A stretch of DNA of 64,000 bases from Pontederia crassipes (GCA_030549335.1 CM060190.1:73252118-73316117); one strand, 5' to 3'. Counted from the first letter of the stretch, positions 1 to 13,645 are shown. A program made the numbers and translations. Notes: generated by a model from the letters alone, not told the origin.

Positions 1-1560
1 AATATGTAAATTTACTGGATAAGTGAATGCTATATAAACTCATTATGTTTTTGTACCTAAAATGTGAAATGAATAGAGAAAAGCATAATTGCGTACTGTT
101 TATGTGGGTCATTTAAAAGTATTATCAAATATATGATATATGATTAATTATTCAATAAATAATAGAATACTAATAGAGATCAATGGTGCACATTTATTAA
201 CGATGAACCTAATAATTTATTTTTGAATAAAAGTTACACACACAATTATATATTTATATTATTACGTACAAATGATGTAATATATGTATAATATCCAATT
301 TATCAAGAAAAAAAATTCACATCAAATTTAATACCTTTATAAAAATATATAGAGGTTAAATTATGTGAAAAAATTGGAACTTCTGTTTCTTTGTCCAATA
401 ACAAAATATGCTCTATGTTATAAAAAAAATTGAAAGTTTGTGCCTTTTAGACCTTGTTAATCTGATAAGTAGATAAAACTTTTGTAAGCAATAGTAAGCT
501 TATAGTTATCTAGTATGTAGTAAATTTAATAAATTAAACTTTAAGTCATATTTACAACAAACATAGAAAATCAGAGTTTTTTTTTGGCAAATTTCTCTAA
601 TAGCTACATAAGCCCAATAATAATGATTGAAAACTTAATCATAACTATCAGATTTTAAATTTAAGATTGTATTTCATATTATAAACTATTTATATATGGA
701 TGGTATACATATTTATATGGATTGTAGCAATCACAAAATTTCATAAAAAATTAAAATTTTACAAATTGTTGGCATCAGATATAGGAAGCAGGATCCATAG
801 AACGGATGCCTGTTATTGTGACATGAGATCCCAATTGATACTCCATAGGTCAATCAAATTTTTTTTCGGACGGTGAAAAGTGCAACGGACAAAAAACAAA
901 GATTATCGATTTTGATCAATCTCTTTCCTCTATTACACCTCCAATAACTTGTGACGATTTGTAACTTTTCTCCACCACATCCATGAAGAATTCATTTTCT
1001 CATTTCTTTTTATTTTTCTCAATATTTTTCTCCAAATTTTGCGTTACTCCATTGGGCTCGGCAAGAGGCAGAGGGAGGGTGATTCGCAAGTGTTGAAGAC
1101 GCAAGAGACCAAGGAGGGAGAAGGGGACACAATTAGCACTTCATCCCTTGAAGATCCAATCAAAAATCATATAAAAAATATTTGTTTCGAGACCTAGATC
1201 ATGGGAATATTTTTTAAAATTACATGCATGAGTTAAGGACTATAATAGAGTTTAGATTCGTGGTAGATTGAGTAGAAAACGTGCTTTACATTTTCGCTAG
1301 ATGATATTGACCTATAGAATTAGAAAATGATATGTTTTGATAATCTTTTGAGTAATTTATATGCCATGACGTTGGAGTAGTGTAGATGTATGAATTTCAC
1401 GATCATTTGACTTCTTTAAATCACTTTGATTGCATGAAAGTTATGAAATTATGAGCAAAAGGTGGAATAAGAAGATTAAAATGATTACTGTGAAAGTTTC
1501 TTATAGCAAAGATACTTTTGTATTGATATTTACATTGATTTAGATAGGTGTATGTTTAGA
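1..1560. other. AT-rich intergenic DNA, no gene seen
   Basis: No reading frame of convincing length or composition and no recognisable transposon terminus was found. The stretch is AT-rich with short homopolymer runs. A slightly GC-richer patch near 1030-1110 has no coding character. Confidence 0.6.
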
Positions 1561-3505
1561 TAGTGTAAAAATAGATAAAAACCTAAGGATTTCACAATAA
1601 CTTGCGACTCTACCAATTGAAATAGACGACCGATCCATCAATCGGGCGTCTGATTGTCCTCGACAAAAAATAATGACTACCAAATCGGACCACCGATATG
1701 AGGATCATGCACCCAATATAGAAATGTCGAGATATGAATGCAGTAATAACTATCAGATCGGATGATTGATTCGAGGATTGAGCGTTCGAACTGAAATAAG
1801 AACATGATCAGACAATCAGTCAAAAATCTGTTCCAATCGACCGAGGACCATCGACTTGGATTTACCAAACAAGCGATCAAAGTCCAAAACTCTCGATCAA
1901 AAGTTCTTGTCTGTGCGATATTGGATGATTATAGACCTATCGGATGTTCAATTCGTACTCGAGCGCTTTTGAATGGCCAAAAGATGAACTCGGAATGGGC
2001 GTCACATCCATTAATGGACGATCGATTCAACTCTGAGAACGAGCACTTGCTCCTTTTTCGAATGATTGTTTGATTTTCAGGCGTCCTGTTTGACAATCAT
2101 AATTTAATTAATCTCTGTCCACTTTATTATCCTTTCTCTTATTGACACTTTATAATGATTTGTGGTCAATCTTGTTCTCTAACATCTTGATTGATTCATG
2201 TGATAAAAAATAGGTTCATAGTTAATAAAGATAAAAGATGATGGTTACACTTATTTAGATGAAAAGTAATCAACCTTGTGTGAGGCATTTTTTGTAGAGG
2301 TTATTAGCCTTGTGTGAGACGTTCCACCCTATTTGAGTATGTTATCAGTCTTGTGTGAGACGTTCCACCCTAGTTGAGCATATTATCAGCCTTACGTGAG
2401 GTCGTCCTCTCACTTTATGGGACACATGTCTTCACTGACTCATTATGATTTAGATAGTTACACACTTGTGTGTTTGAAATGATATTTCTTAGAAGTGGAG
2501 AACTCTTCCAACTGATGAATAAGATGAAATGAAATGAATTGTTAAAGATGAATGGAAGAATTATGTTCTTATAATCACAAAATAACGGGCACCTGCTCCT
2601 CTTTCGGATGACTATTTGACTTTCGGGCGTCCTGTTTGGCAACCATAATTTAATTAATCTTTGTCCACTTTGTTATCCTTTCTCTTATTGACACTTTATA
2701 ATGATTTGTGGTCAATCTTGTTCCCTATCGTCTTGATTGATTCATGTGATAAAAGATGATGATTACACTTATTTAGATGAAAAGTTATCAACCTTGTGTG
2801 AGGCACTTTTCGTGGAGGTTATTAGCCTTGTGTGAAACGTTCCATCATATTTGAGTATGTTATCAACATTGTGTGAGAAATTTCACTCTATTTGAGCATG
2901 TTATCAATCTTGTGTGAGGTCGTCCTCCTCTCACTTTATGGGGCACCTGACTCACTATGATTTAGGTAGCTACACACTTGTATGTTTGAAATGATATTCC
3001 TTAGAAGTGGAGAACTCTTCCAACTTATGAATAAGATGAAATGAAATGAATTGGTAAAGATGAATCAAAAAATTATGTCCTTATGAACATGAAATAAAAT
3101 GAAAAAAATGAAAAAGGATGATCGCAATAATATATGTTATACTTGTATTTTGTTTAATTATTATGAATTCACACATAATTTTATGCTAATGATTGAACTT
3201 ACTCCTATGTGTGATCCCCATAGATACCTAATATAACTGTGAGTCTAATTGATGTATGTGCGATAACTTCAGCTCAAATGACGTGCACACATGATTATAG
3301 AGTAGTCTTGTTAATATTATTGAAGTTGTATTAAGACATTTTTGTATGTGTAGTATGAATGTTCGTACCATGTGATATACTCATTTATATTATTAGCTTC
3401 TGCATTTCATAATTAATTATTGTAATATTTTATTTTATAATCTTCCATTTATGAGTCACCTTTATCGACCAATCGGGTTAGCAAAAGGATAAAAAATATC
3501 GACAA
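1561..3505. mobile_element. Decayed LTR-like sequence, boundaries unresolved
   Basis: Composition changes from AT-rich to mixed. The sequence carries phrases repeated in a way typical of long plant LTRs, such as several copies of CTTGTGTGAGACGTTCCACC near 2310-2400 and 2830-2900. A frame of 89 codons at 1804-2073 has no recognisable domain and is probably fortuitous. No TG...CA ends with a target duplication could be identified, so the LTR assignment is inferred from texture alone. Confidence 0.3.
2041..3105 (+). repeat. Tandem duplication, period 546 bp, two diverged copies
   Basis: Copy 1 runs about 2041-2586 and copy 2 about 2587-3105. GAGCACTTGCTCC at 2041 pairs with GGGCACCTGCTCC at 2587, and alignment continues to the end of copy 2 with scattered substitutions and short indels. 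Each copy contains about three degenerate subunits of roughly 40 bp built on CTTGTGTGAG...TTCCACCCTA. The divergence indicates an old duplication. Confidence 0.85.
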
Positions 3506-4065
3506 AGTTAGCACGCCGAGAGAAGATTTGACGGAATCAAATCAAAATTTGAAATGTTACTGGATAATTTGTATCTCAAAATAAAATCATACTTAAATCT
3601 TTGTGATTACATCTTAGCTTCAAACGATGTTAATAAAATATTAATTCACCCGGATGTTTGATCTTAATCATGTAAGCGGTAAGAATGTATAAATTTGTAT
3701 TGGACTATTTTCACTATATTCATAAGTTTAATTATAAATGATAATGTCATGCATATCTTTTAATATTATTTACATGTCATTCACGAACTTAATTTTGGGC
3801 TTAAAAAATTAAACTACCACACAGTACACACTTGTTTGCTATTTTCGAACAACTTTTTTCTAATAAAAAAACCTCTCCAGATATAAGTAAATTAATTTTT
3901 TGGGGGCTGGGGCTATTTAATTTAAAATTTCAATGTGTACGAAAGTAATCTTATTTGTTTAATTAGTGATTATCTTGTTATCGGCATAGTTTTGATTTTC
4001 ATAAAAAAGATATTATATTAAAAAAAATATAGTTTAATTAATAAATACTTTATATTAGTAACATA
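3506..4065. other. AT-rich spacer, nothing recognised
   Basis: No reading frame, RNA gene or transposon terminus was identified between the LTR-like stretch and the first Helitron start. Confidence 0.5.
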
Positions 4066-4568
4066 TCTATATCTATATATTATTAAAATGAAGATAGTAT
4101 GCAAGGAGAGAGCGACACTTGGCATATGCATGAAATGACACATGCCCTATTATTTAAATAATTAATGAGTTAGTTACGACAATATTATTTAAATGATAAA
4201 TGAGATGGTTACAATATATCAGTAGTATATATTTTATTAGAGTGATGTATTGTAAAAAAATCATTGAATAATATTTTTCTAGAAATCTCATTCTACTCCA
4301 AATCATAATATAAAAAATAAATAAGAAAAGGTAGATAAACTAACAATAATAAACTAAATATTGTATCATAAATGTAATAGTTTGATTGAAATTTATCATA
4401 ATTAAAAATAATTAGAATTAAAATTAATTAACATGATTGAAAATTAATTAACATGATTGAAATATTAATATATGATAGCTCTTTACGGGATAGTTAATAA
4501 ATGCAAAAAATAACATTTTGAAGATGGTTATTTTATTTAATAATTGTTTACTTTTAAGATATAATCTT

Positions 4569-4600
4569 ACCTTATAAATATCTCATCACAATCTTTCGCA
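4569..4600 (+). promoter_or_regulatory. TATA-like block shared by two Helitron copies
   Basis: CTTATAAATATCTCATCAC occurs here and a related CCTTATAAATACTTAC occurs at about 8888-8903 in the next Helitron-derived segment. Both are followed within about 60 bp by pyrimidine-rich CTCTCTC tracts. The block resembles a plant core promoter plus CT-rich leader, but no downstream reading frame was found. Function is inferred. Confidence 0.35.
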
Positions 4601-7417
4601 TGACACAATCACCCATCCACCCGCTCTCTCTCACAACACAATTTTCTCATTCGTGAGACACCATATATATATCATGTTTTATCATTTTAATGATCAACAT
4701 TATATTCAATTAATATTTTTATGATATATGATATTTTGGCTTATTGGAGCAATGTTGCGGGTGGTAGATTTGAGAATGTTAGGACAATTGTATAACATTA
4801 GTATTGAAATGTTTATTATTTGGATTTGCGTCTTCTTTAAATTAATTGTTATTATCTTATGCTTTGCATACATACAATTTCATTACTGGATATATATGTA
4901 TTACTGATCTTTTAGACGGATGCTTATTTTCTTGATGTATTGTATGACATACACACATATCTCTATTTCCTTATCTTAATTATTTCTCAACCTGATTTTC
5001 CTTTTTCCTCTAAGCAAAATTCGATAAGTATGTCTTAAAAATTAAATGCTTAATCATGCAAAAAAAACTATATATTTATATCCATATCTGTATATTATTA
5101 AAGAGAACATAATAATCAAGGAGAGGATAAGAATTAAAAAATTGCATTTAATAGTATGAGAGTAGTCTGTTGCCACATAGTATTTGGTATCATTTTTTAA
5201 GTAAAATTATAATACTGACACTTTTTATTTATAAAATGTTATATGTTTATAAACAAAATGCAAAGTACATTTAAAAAAAATTAAAATATAATTATCAATA
5301 GAATAAAAAAGTCAGAACTACCAAATATATTTAAGATATAAAAGATCTAACAATCTAACTATTCGGCATGCTTAATTTAGTGACTAATTTGAAAGTGTTT
5401 TTGCATGTTCATTTTAGTTTCTAATTTTCACATAGCATTTTCATTTTAATATAATATAAGAATTTTTTCTACGTGAGATGCATTCATCTTGAGTGAGAAA
5501 TTTTATTGGATTTTTTAATTATTTTTAACAATATTTGTGCAATACATTATGACTATGATTATTGATCTTAAAAGTAATATCAATTAATCTTGGTGTGGTA
5601 TGGAGACAAACTTCAGGATAAAAATTAATAACATTATCTGTTTTCAAATAACAATTAAGAGATGAAAAAAATATTCTTATACCGGCTAATCATTGTCTCT
5701 TTTGAAATAATTTTACATGAAAAATATCTCTAAATAACATTATTTTTTTTTCTCATTTGATATTGATTTTTTGTTAAATGTATATACTTTTTGGCACCAA
5801 TTATTTCATATTTTACAGCATATAATATCTTAACAAAAATTTAAGTAAATACATATATATACATTATACATACAAAGTGGATTATATATATATATATATT
5901 AAAAATACATATCATATCTGGTGAATCATGTAGCGTAGCTGCATAATTAGGACCATGCAATAGGTATGATACATATTTTACTATACAGCAAATCATAAAA
6001 AAGGAGAGGAAAAAAATAAAAAAAACTGAGATAACTAAAAATAACAAGTTATGAAAGCAGCTTCAAGATTTGATGAATTGTCTTCAAATTTTGCACTATA
6101 AATATCAAGAGAAATCAAAAGATCTTTGTGCATGATTCACATCAGCAATTTGATGTTGTTGAAAAATATCGATTTACTTTTTTCCGATTGCCACCAGTAT
6201 AAAAATATTGATTTACTTGCTCATAGGATTAATAATTCATTATCAAAGTTAGTTAGAAGATATAATTAAATATATAACCATATAATTTTATTAGAATATT
6301 GAATGATAAGTATCCATAAGCATTAAATATACGAAATGATATCTCATAGTCAATGATTGTTTATCAAATGTCATTTTATTAAGATGACATATGTTTTTGT
6401 TTATTTGGATTAGGTAAGAAGACAATTATTTATGAACTATGAACTTTTGACTTATAAGATAAACATATTATTTTTCTAACTATTTACATATATGCTTACA
6501 GGGTAACCGTTCAATATTAAAAAATAGTTATGGATAAGGAAACTTCATTATTTCTTCTAAGTTTTTTTAACATTGTGATGGACAGTTAATAACTGCAAAA
6601 TTATTTCTCCTAAGGCCAGAACCTTACATACAAAAAATATATTGACTGTCATGGAATTTGTTCTTAATCCATGATACGACATCATGATGGATTAATCAAC
6701 GAAAGAAAATTTAATATATTAGTTTTATATAAAATAGTAAGACAAAATGAGAAGAAATATGTGCTTCAATTATCTGACTAAGATTTATATCTAATAATTT
6801 TGTGGTATAAATAACTTTATTGTTTGGGATCCAATGAATTAATTTTTTTTTATTTTTATATGAGTATACAAAAATCAGTAGCAAAACTTTTTTAGATGAG
6901 TGGGTTCAAAGGGAATAGTATTCTTTCTCTCTGTTTCTTTATTTTTTTTATTTGAAATTTTGGATTTTACAAAATATAAACAAGTCGAGTGTAATTTTAA
7001 AAAATGGAATCCATTTTACATAATATAAGAAAAATATGAGTAGATTAATGCTAAATGGATACAAAATTCATTGTGTCATGTAAACATTCAAAGAAAATAA
7101 AATATTTTGATTTGTTTTAATACATATAACATTTGTTGATAATTTATCTTTCTAATATTATCTTCAGTTTTTAAAAAATAGAAATAAATTTTGTAATTTT
7201 CATTGCAATATATTAATTTGATAATGCAACATGAATAATAATTGGGGTCTATCAGTATATTAATTTCCAAAAGTTTTATTGGACATTTCTTTTCTATACA
7301 TGCACAATTGAATATTTTTTTATTACCAAAACATAATTTGACGCATGATTTCAAAAATTTTAAAATGATGATATTTATTTGTTTTATAAACATAATATTT
7401 ATTTAGTTTCGCATTAT

Positions 7418-7445
7418 TCGCGCATCGCGCGGGCCATAACACTGA
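7418..7445 (+). other. Helitron 3' terminus: hairpin plus CTGA
   Basis: A five-bp stem CGCGC/GCGCG with an ATC loop is followed 10-14 bases later by the terminal CTGA, and a T follows at 7446. This is the canonical layout of a Helitron 3' end. Confidence 0.8.
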
Positions 7446-7591
7446 TATATATAAAAGGAGGATAGTGTTGAAGGACAAAGTGACATTTGACACATGTCTA
7501 AGGTGCCACATGTCCTATAATTAATATTAAAACATTAATTTGCATAAGTTCATGGGAAATTAATTTGTAACTATATTGTTTAAATAAATCA

Positions 7592-7880
7592 TGAGTTAGT
7601 TATAACTGATATCAGCAATTATATAATCTTATTAAAATAGTTAAAAACAATTATCTATAATAGCAGAATAGAAAAAAATGGTGTTAAATGATTTTATTAT
7701 AGTTCTACTGTTGTGCACACTATTAAATAAATATATAATTCATGAGTTAGTGATAAAGATATCAATAATTATATAATCTTATTAAAGTAATGAAAACAAT
7801 TATCTATGACAGCCGAATAGAAAAATGATATTAAATTATTTTATTATAGTTTTACTATTGTGCACAATATTAAATAAATA
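7592..7880 (+). repeat. Tandem duplication of about 150 bp inside Helitron
   Basis: Two adjacent diverged copies share AATTATATAATCTTATTAAA, ACAATTATCTAT, the core AGC(A/C)GAATAG, and TTGTGCACA(C/A)TATTAAATAA. Copy 1 is about 7592-7736 and copy 2 about 7749-7880. Confidence 0.75.
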
Positions 7881-8958
7881 TTTTTTTATTCTAGTCGGTC
7901 CATTAAAGCTTTATTTTTAAATGACCAATTTGTTCATCACATAATATCAATAATTATGATAATTACATAATTTTACCGTCCAAGAGACAAGAGATGACTA
8001 ATGATCAATAAAGCATTCTATTATAATTTTACTATTATGGACATTATCATGTTCAAAACAATATGCAATTTGGGCTTAAATAAATGATTTTATTCGTTAA
8101 GTTTATTGCTTTATTTATACATTTATATGACCACCCATACAAGTTTACATATATATACACATGTAGTTTTATGTCACATGTCATGTCGGAAAATCAAATT
8201 TCCAAAGAAAAAGTTTAAAAGAAAAACAAAAAGAAATTATCTAATGGACATATTTAAAGAATTAAATATCTATATTATATTAGAAAGAAAGTAAGAAAAA
8301 AGAGAATGTCCTTTCGTACATGCATAAAGTGCCACTATCAATAGGTTGGTTAGAAGATTTCCATTAAATTAGCGGGTACAATTATTCATTACCATCTAAT
8401 AAAAAACTGATATTTAATTATTAATAAAATATTTTTATTTATTTATATATACATATGCATGTATGTATGTATGTATATTAAAATAAGAATAGTATCATGC
8501 TACATGATATGTTTTCAATTTTTTAACGAAAAAAATTAACATCATGTTGGTAATTAGAATAATAATATTTCGAATATGTCGTGTGTATGGATAATTTAAC
8601 ATTTAACATCCTCTTGATAGCTATAACAATATAATTTAAATCAATACTAGATGTGATATCATAGAAATAATATGAAAATAACAATAAAATCGTAAAACTA
8701 ATTCTTAATGATTCATTATGAGAGTTAGTTACAAATTAATTAATTATATAACTATTCAACTAAAATCCCTTAACATGATATAACTAAATAAAATATTAAT
8801 ACATCATAATTTTCTGTGACGGTTATCAATTATTAAAATTAATGGATAGTAGTTATTTTCCTTCAACAACTGCCTCCATTGTCCTCACCTTATAAATACT
8901 TACAAAAAATCAACTTGAATCAAATGTCTTCCCACATTTTTCTCATCCTCACATAAAT

Positions 8959-8961
<3 letters not shown>

Positions 8962-9009
<48 letters not shown>
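8962..9009 (+). repeat. (TC)n microsatellite
   Basis: An uninterrupted TC dinucleotide run of about 24 units lies in the pyrimidine-rich tract downstream of the TATA-like block near 8890. Confidence 0.95.
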
Positions 9010-9012
<3 letters not shown>

Positions 9013-11187
9013 ATAATATATATTGTTGAGAGTTATATCTAATATTTATATTGTTGTTATACCTCTTTTATTTTTTACAATATTGTTCTTAACATGATCT
9101 TCAAATAATAATATTATACAAAATGTTGGACTTTCTTGCATGGATATCATTAATTTGATTCATTACTATTTAGATATTCTAGCAGTCATTGTTTATCATA
9201 CTTTATTGTTTTTTCTTCTTTATTGTTTAGGTTTTCTATCAAATTTTTCTTTAAGATATTTTTTTTAACCAGTATGAATATCATATACTATATTATGTCC
9301 TTAAAAATAAATTTTATTAGTGACCTCGAACAATTCACTATGTAGTAGAATTACATAATTAGAAAATTTATCAAGTGAGAATACATTCACAATATTTTAA
9401 TTTGTCAATACAAGAAAATTTCTTAATATGTCAGTTTATTAGCAATATAATTTAAGCTAATAGTTTAATTCTAGATAACATAAACATTTGATCCATTAGT
9501 TATTTTATTTGTTTTCAAAATTGTTTTAGTATCCATATCATTTCTTATGCCAAGATTTCGAATATGGATCCATATGTTATATGATCCATATGCCAAGTTA
9601 TTTTATGACATATTCATTGAAAGATATGGATAGAAAACGACATGTTCTAAAATTTTCGAAGAAAAATTGTATAATAACTACATACTTTTGCAACACATAT
9701 CACGAATTACTCCATAATGTTTTAATTAGTAACCGTGCAATACTAAATTATTAATATATCACTCGGCCAATTTGAATTATTAATTAATTAGTAATCGTAC
9801 AATCTTGAATTATTGGATGATGGTTAACCATGTCCCACAATTAACATAATAATAACTTAGAATATTAATTTACATCAGTCATGTGATATTAATTTCAAAT
9901 TATATTATTCAAATAACTGATGTGTTCCTTACAAGATATCTATTTATTTAGTGATGGTAACTACAAAATTTATCTAATGGTGGTTTTTTTTAATAATGGC
10001 ATGATTTTTTGATATAATATTATATGTATATATTAGATAGTAAACAAATGTCGGAAAAGAATGTTAGTTATAACAATTGAAGTGAATAAAATAATGGCAC
10101 ATATAAAATGAGAGCACATAATAAATTAATGCTAGAAAATATATGGATAAATATCTCTCTCCTAAATGTATCATGTATCTTGAATAAATAATTTATTGAT
10201 GAATTTTTACTTATCTTTACTATATTAAAAGCCCTAACTTGATCATTATTATAATTAATTCACATTTATTTCGTCATTAAAAATTATTGTAACAATAATG
10301 GGATTACTATCTAAATATTAAAATGCTTGAAAAATAAAATTAATGTTCATTTATTTTCTTTTAATTCTTATGTTTTGAGCATTAACTTGATCATATTTTG
10401 ATAATATATCAATTTATATATTGATTGTGAGTAATTAAAAGATTAGTAAATAATTAATTATGAGAAAAAAAATTAGAGATGACATTAACTATATAATAAT
10501 AACTGAATAATTAAAATATTTTGTAATTTAAATAGGAAAAATCTTATAATTAAAGCCTTCATATGCCTGAATTATTTTAATCCTTTAAGACGTTTTAAAA
10601 ATATTTTAGGTTTTTTAAAAAGAAAAAACCTCATAATAATTTTTAAGAAATTTTAGTAGTTCTTTTTATTCATTTTTATTATTTAATCATTGATTTTATT
10701 TTTCAATGCGAAGGTTATATATGTATGTATTACTAACCTACTGCTATACATGTCAAATGGATGCATAGAATAATGCTAAGTGACTACGTGCAAGTTTAAA
10801 TAGTACACCTATCAAAACGTATTTTATTTGATTGCCACTTATTATGTTTAAAAAATATTAGTATCCTTGGTCCGACATTCTAAACTTACAAAGTAATTTA
10901 AATAAACATGATAGATACCATTTCCAACGATTTTATAAATTTTTATTCTTTGATTAAGAGCATATCAATTAAGGTAAATTACTTCCCATTTTAGATAGAT
11001 ATAAACATATGTTACATTAGTTTTATACAGTTTTAATTATTTTAGCCTCTTATTTTTTTAAATTTTAAATGTTTTAACTTCTATCTATATTTGCATAATA
11101 AAATTCGATATATATTAAATATTATTTATATCACATGGATTATATATTTATATATTTACTATTTTTACTTATTTTAAAAATGTGAAC

Positions 11188-11480
11188 TACCGTTGACCTA
11201 CAGATATATGATGATCCTAAATTTAATATATATTTAAAAAAATATTTATCAAGAACTATTATTGATTCATAAATTAATGATAGGTCCACAAATTTTTTAA
11301 ATCCAAATTTTAATGGGGATTGAGAATTGTGTGGACCCAAAGAGAATCCACACATATGGATTACCATTGATATATAAATCAATGATAATTTTAAATCTAT
11401 AATAAATTTACTTAAAACATATTTATCAAGGACCATTATTAATTTATGAATCATCGTGAGTACACATATTTTTTAAATCA
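11188..11480 (+). repeat. Two-copy direct repeat of about 120 bp
   Basis: ATATTTATCAAGAACTATTA at about 11240 and ATATTTATCAAGGACCATTA at about 11420 are parts of longer matching blocks (about 11188-11305 and 11358-11480) that both end in ACA(A/T)ATTTTTTAAAT. A 104-codon minus-strand frame across them is repeat-derived and not a gene. Confidence 0.65.
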
Positions 11481-11790
11481 TTTTTAATGATTCTATGAGA
11501 GTTGGCTAGAAGATTAATAAAATTTAATTTTAATGAATTAACTATAACATATAATTATATAATTTTATTGAAGACATGGATAACTTATCGATATCATAAT
11601 AATATTTAATTATCAATGAATTAAGTATTCAGCTTTGAAGATGTTAAAAATGAGATATTGGTGGTATGAAATAATTTAAAATTAGTGGTGTTGTGAAATA
11701 ATTAAAAATTAATCGAAGTACATATAAATATATATATTTTAAAATCAACTGTAAAATATCATAATCATATAATAACTATAATTATATATA

Positions 11791-13212
11791 TCTATCTTTA
11801 TATTAAAGAGAGCGCACAGAGAGAATAACTCATAATCATGCTTAACTAACATAAGAGTATTCATTTATTATAATAAGAGATTAACACCAAGAATTATAAT
11901 CAATCTCAAATAGCATAAATGTTCTTATTGTTAGAATTTCTTAATAAATTAATAAAATAAAAACTTAATTAAACTCAAATAAGAAAAATCAAAGATTTAA
12001 AATATTGTCATTACTCTCTTTTTCTATTTAATATAAATAATATTTTTTATTTGTATTAGCAATACCATATTTATTTTTAGCATTTCTTATACTATTTTAT
12101 TTCTTCTCAAAATATTAATACTATACAAGTGTGAAAATTTGTATTATATTATTTTTTTATTGTTGAATTTATGTCATCTTCTTATAAATCTTTTAATCAT
12201 TCTATGACTATAAATAAAAAATAACATCGAGTCTTTGTCTAAACATATCCATGCATATAACACATGTTTCATGCAAACTCTTATAGCATAAGAGTAATGC
12301 ACATAGTTCTTATATGTTTCACTCAAGAAATTAACATGGGGCAAGTTTTTTCATGCTCCATGATTGGTTTTTTCAATAATTAAATTATATAATATCAAAA
12401 CATCACACATTTTCATTTTAAAATTTGATTGCTAATGGTTTACGTTAATGATACTGCATTTCATGGATAAAATTATTTATTAAAAATAAGTGTGTAAATG
12501 TGCTTATGTGATGACTTTTATTTTTAAATTTAAAATAAAAGTAAAAACTTTTTATTTTAATGATGAATAAATTAAGAATTCAGATGATGAATGTATTTTG
12601 CATATTGCAATGATAATTATGGTCTCCATATATAATGGTTCAAGTCTATCCTTACATCAATATTCAAATATTTTATCGGATATACGTGTCGAGTTGTATT
12701 TTTTTTATTACCAAAAACATAATGTACAGATGACTTGAAATTCAAGCAACATGAACAAATTTAGTAAATATAATTTGTGCATAATGTAGAGTTATATCTG
12801 AAATATTAATTTAATATATAAGAATTTGATAAAAAAATAAGAATAATTCATAGTTGCACGAAACTATTGTCAAGTATTTATCATGTTTTAAAATTTATCA
12901 TATTTCCAAATAATTAGAGCAATGATCGAAACAAATATAATATATGATTATATGTATTATGAAATTCATATAGATATCAAATAGACTAATAGATTAATAT
13001 CACTAATTTAAATGAGAATATTTATTTTAAGAAGAGAGTAAATAAATGAGACACAAAGAAAATTAGATAGACTAATAAATTATTTTTCTAATTTATAATT
13101 ACTATATTCTTTAAAATAATATCAAAATATAAAATTAATATTTACTTATTTTATAAACACATGATTCGTCTAATTTTGCATCATCCGCGCATCGCGCGGG
13201 TCATCACACTAG
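11791..13212 (+). mobile_element. Non-autonomous Helitron, 1.42 kb
   Basis: The element starts with TC after an A (A|TCTATCTTTATATTAAAGAG at 11791). It ends with a perfect 6-bp hairpin CCGCGC-ATC-GCGCGG (13185-13199), then TCATCACACTAG (CTAG at 13209-13212) and a following T. The subterminal 3' region TTATAAACA...TTTTGCATCATCCG resembles that of the element ending at 7445 (TTATAAACAT...TTTCGCATTATTCG), so both belong to one family. No Rep/helicase frame is present. This is the cleanest Helitron in the window because both ends are visible with no second 3' end between them. Confidence 0.75.
13185..13212 (+). other. Helitron 3' terminus: hairpin plus CTAG
   Basis: A six-bp perfect GC stem with an ATC loop is followed by GTCATCACACTAG and then T at 13213. 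Confidence 0.85.
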
Positions 13213-13450
13213 TATTATATTTAAACAACGTGAGTGAGACTACGGTAGAAGTTACTGTAACTAAATGATGTATAATAATAAAATATTTGTAAGTGAAATC
13301 AACTAGTTAAATCAAAGAATTGTTCATGGAAAAATCAAGAGCACAAGGATTTGTATCCCTCAAATCGTCGGCATTTTTGTTGAATGACGTTTTTTTGGAT
13401 TTTGTTTGATGAGAAATATATGCTTTGATAGGATTTTATTTTATTAATAT

Positions 13451-13645
13451 GGAAAAAATGGGCGTCCCCCCTACTTAAGTGGGGGGGGACTGTCCCCACT
13501 ACTACATCGGCCATCGGATGCCCATCCGATGGCTGGTGCAAATTCGCTGCATTAACAAGAGATAAACGCATGGTTCGCTGGTTCGACGCGGCCGGTCAAT
13601 TTCGTATTCGGCAATTCGGTCTCATTCGATGAAGAATTGTGTACA
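13451..13645. repeat. Left TIR of the 2.6-kb element
   Basis: Contains its own hairpin (CCCCCCTACTTAAGTGGGGG at about 13466-13485) and CATCGGATGCCCATCCGATG, another perfect palindrome, near 13513. Confidence 0.7.

Larger units (their letters stand above)
4066..7445 (+). mobile_element. Helitron(s), non-autonomous, with nested second 5' end at 5087
   Basis: The left end reads A|TCTATATCTATATATT followed by ATTAAAATG, and the block GAGAGCGACACTTGGCA follows, as in plant Helitron 5' ends (A target base, then TC). The right end has a hairpin at 7419-7431 (CGCGC-ATC-GCGCG), then CCATAACACTGA ending in CTGA (a CTRR end) at 7445, followed by T, as expected for A|T insertion. A second 5'-like end, A|TCTGTATATTATTAAAGAG, lies at 5087, so either 4066-7445 or 5087-7445 is the true unit and the other start is a remnant of a host Helitron. 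No Rep/helicase coding sequence is present, so the element is non-autonomous. Structure is seen directly; the family name rests on known Helitron termini. Confidence 0.72.
7446..13212 (+). mobile_element. Composite of nested Helitron-derived segments
   Basis: Immediately after the 3' end at 7445 the sequence ATAAAAGGAGGATAGTG...GACATTTGACACATG matches the subterminal block of the Helitron at 4066, so another Helitron 5' region begins here. Further 5'-like starts preceded by A occur at 8269 (TCTATATTATATTAGAAAG), 10214 (TCTTTACTATATTAAAAG) and 11791. The only 3' hairpin end found is at 13212. The stretch is therefore a stack of Helitron insertions, several lacking their own visible 3' ends. 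No coding sequence was found in it. Confidence 0.6.

Noticed and set aside
4066..13212. Autonomous Helitron coding for Rep/helicase
   Set aside because: No frame longer than about 104 codons and no helicase or HUH motif in the cluster.
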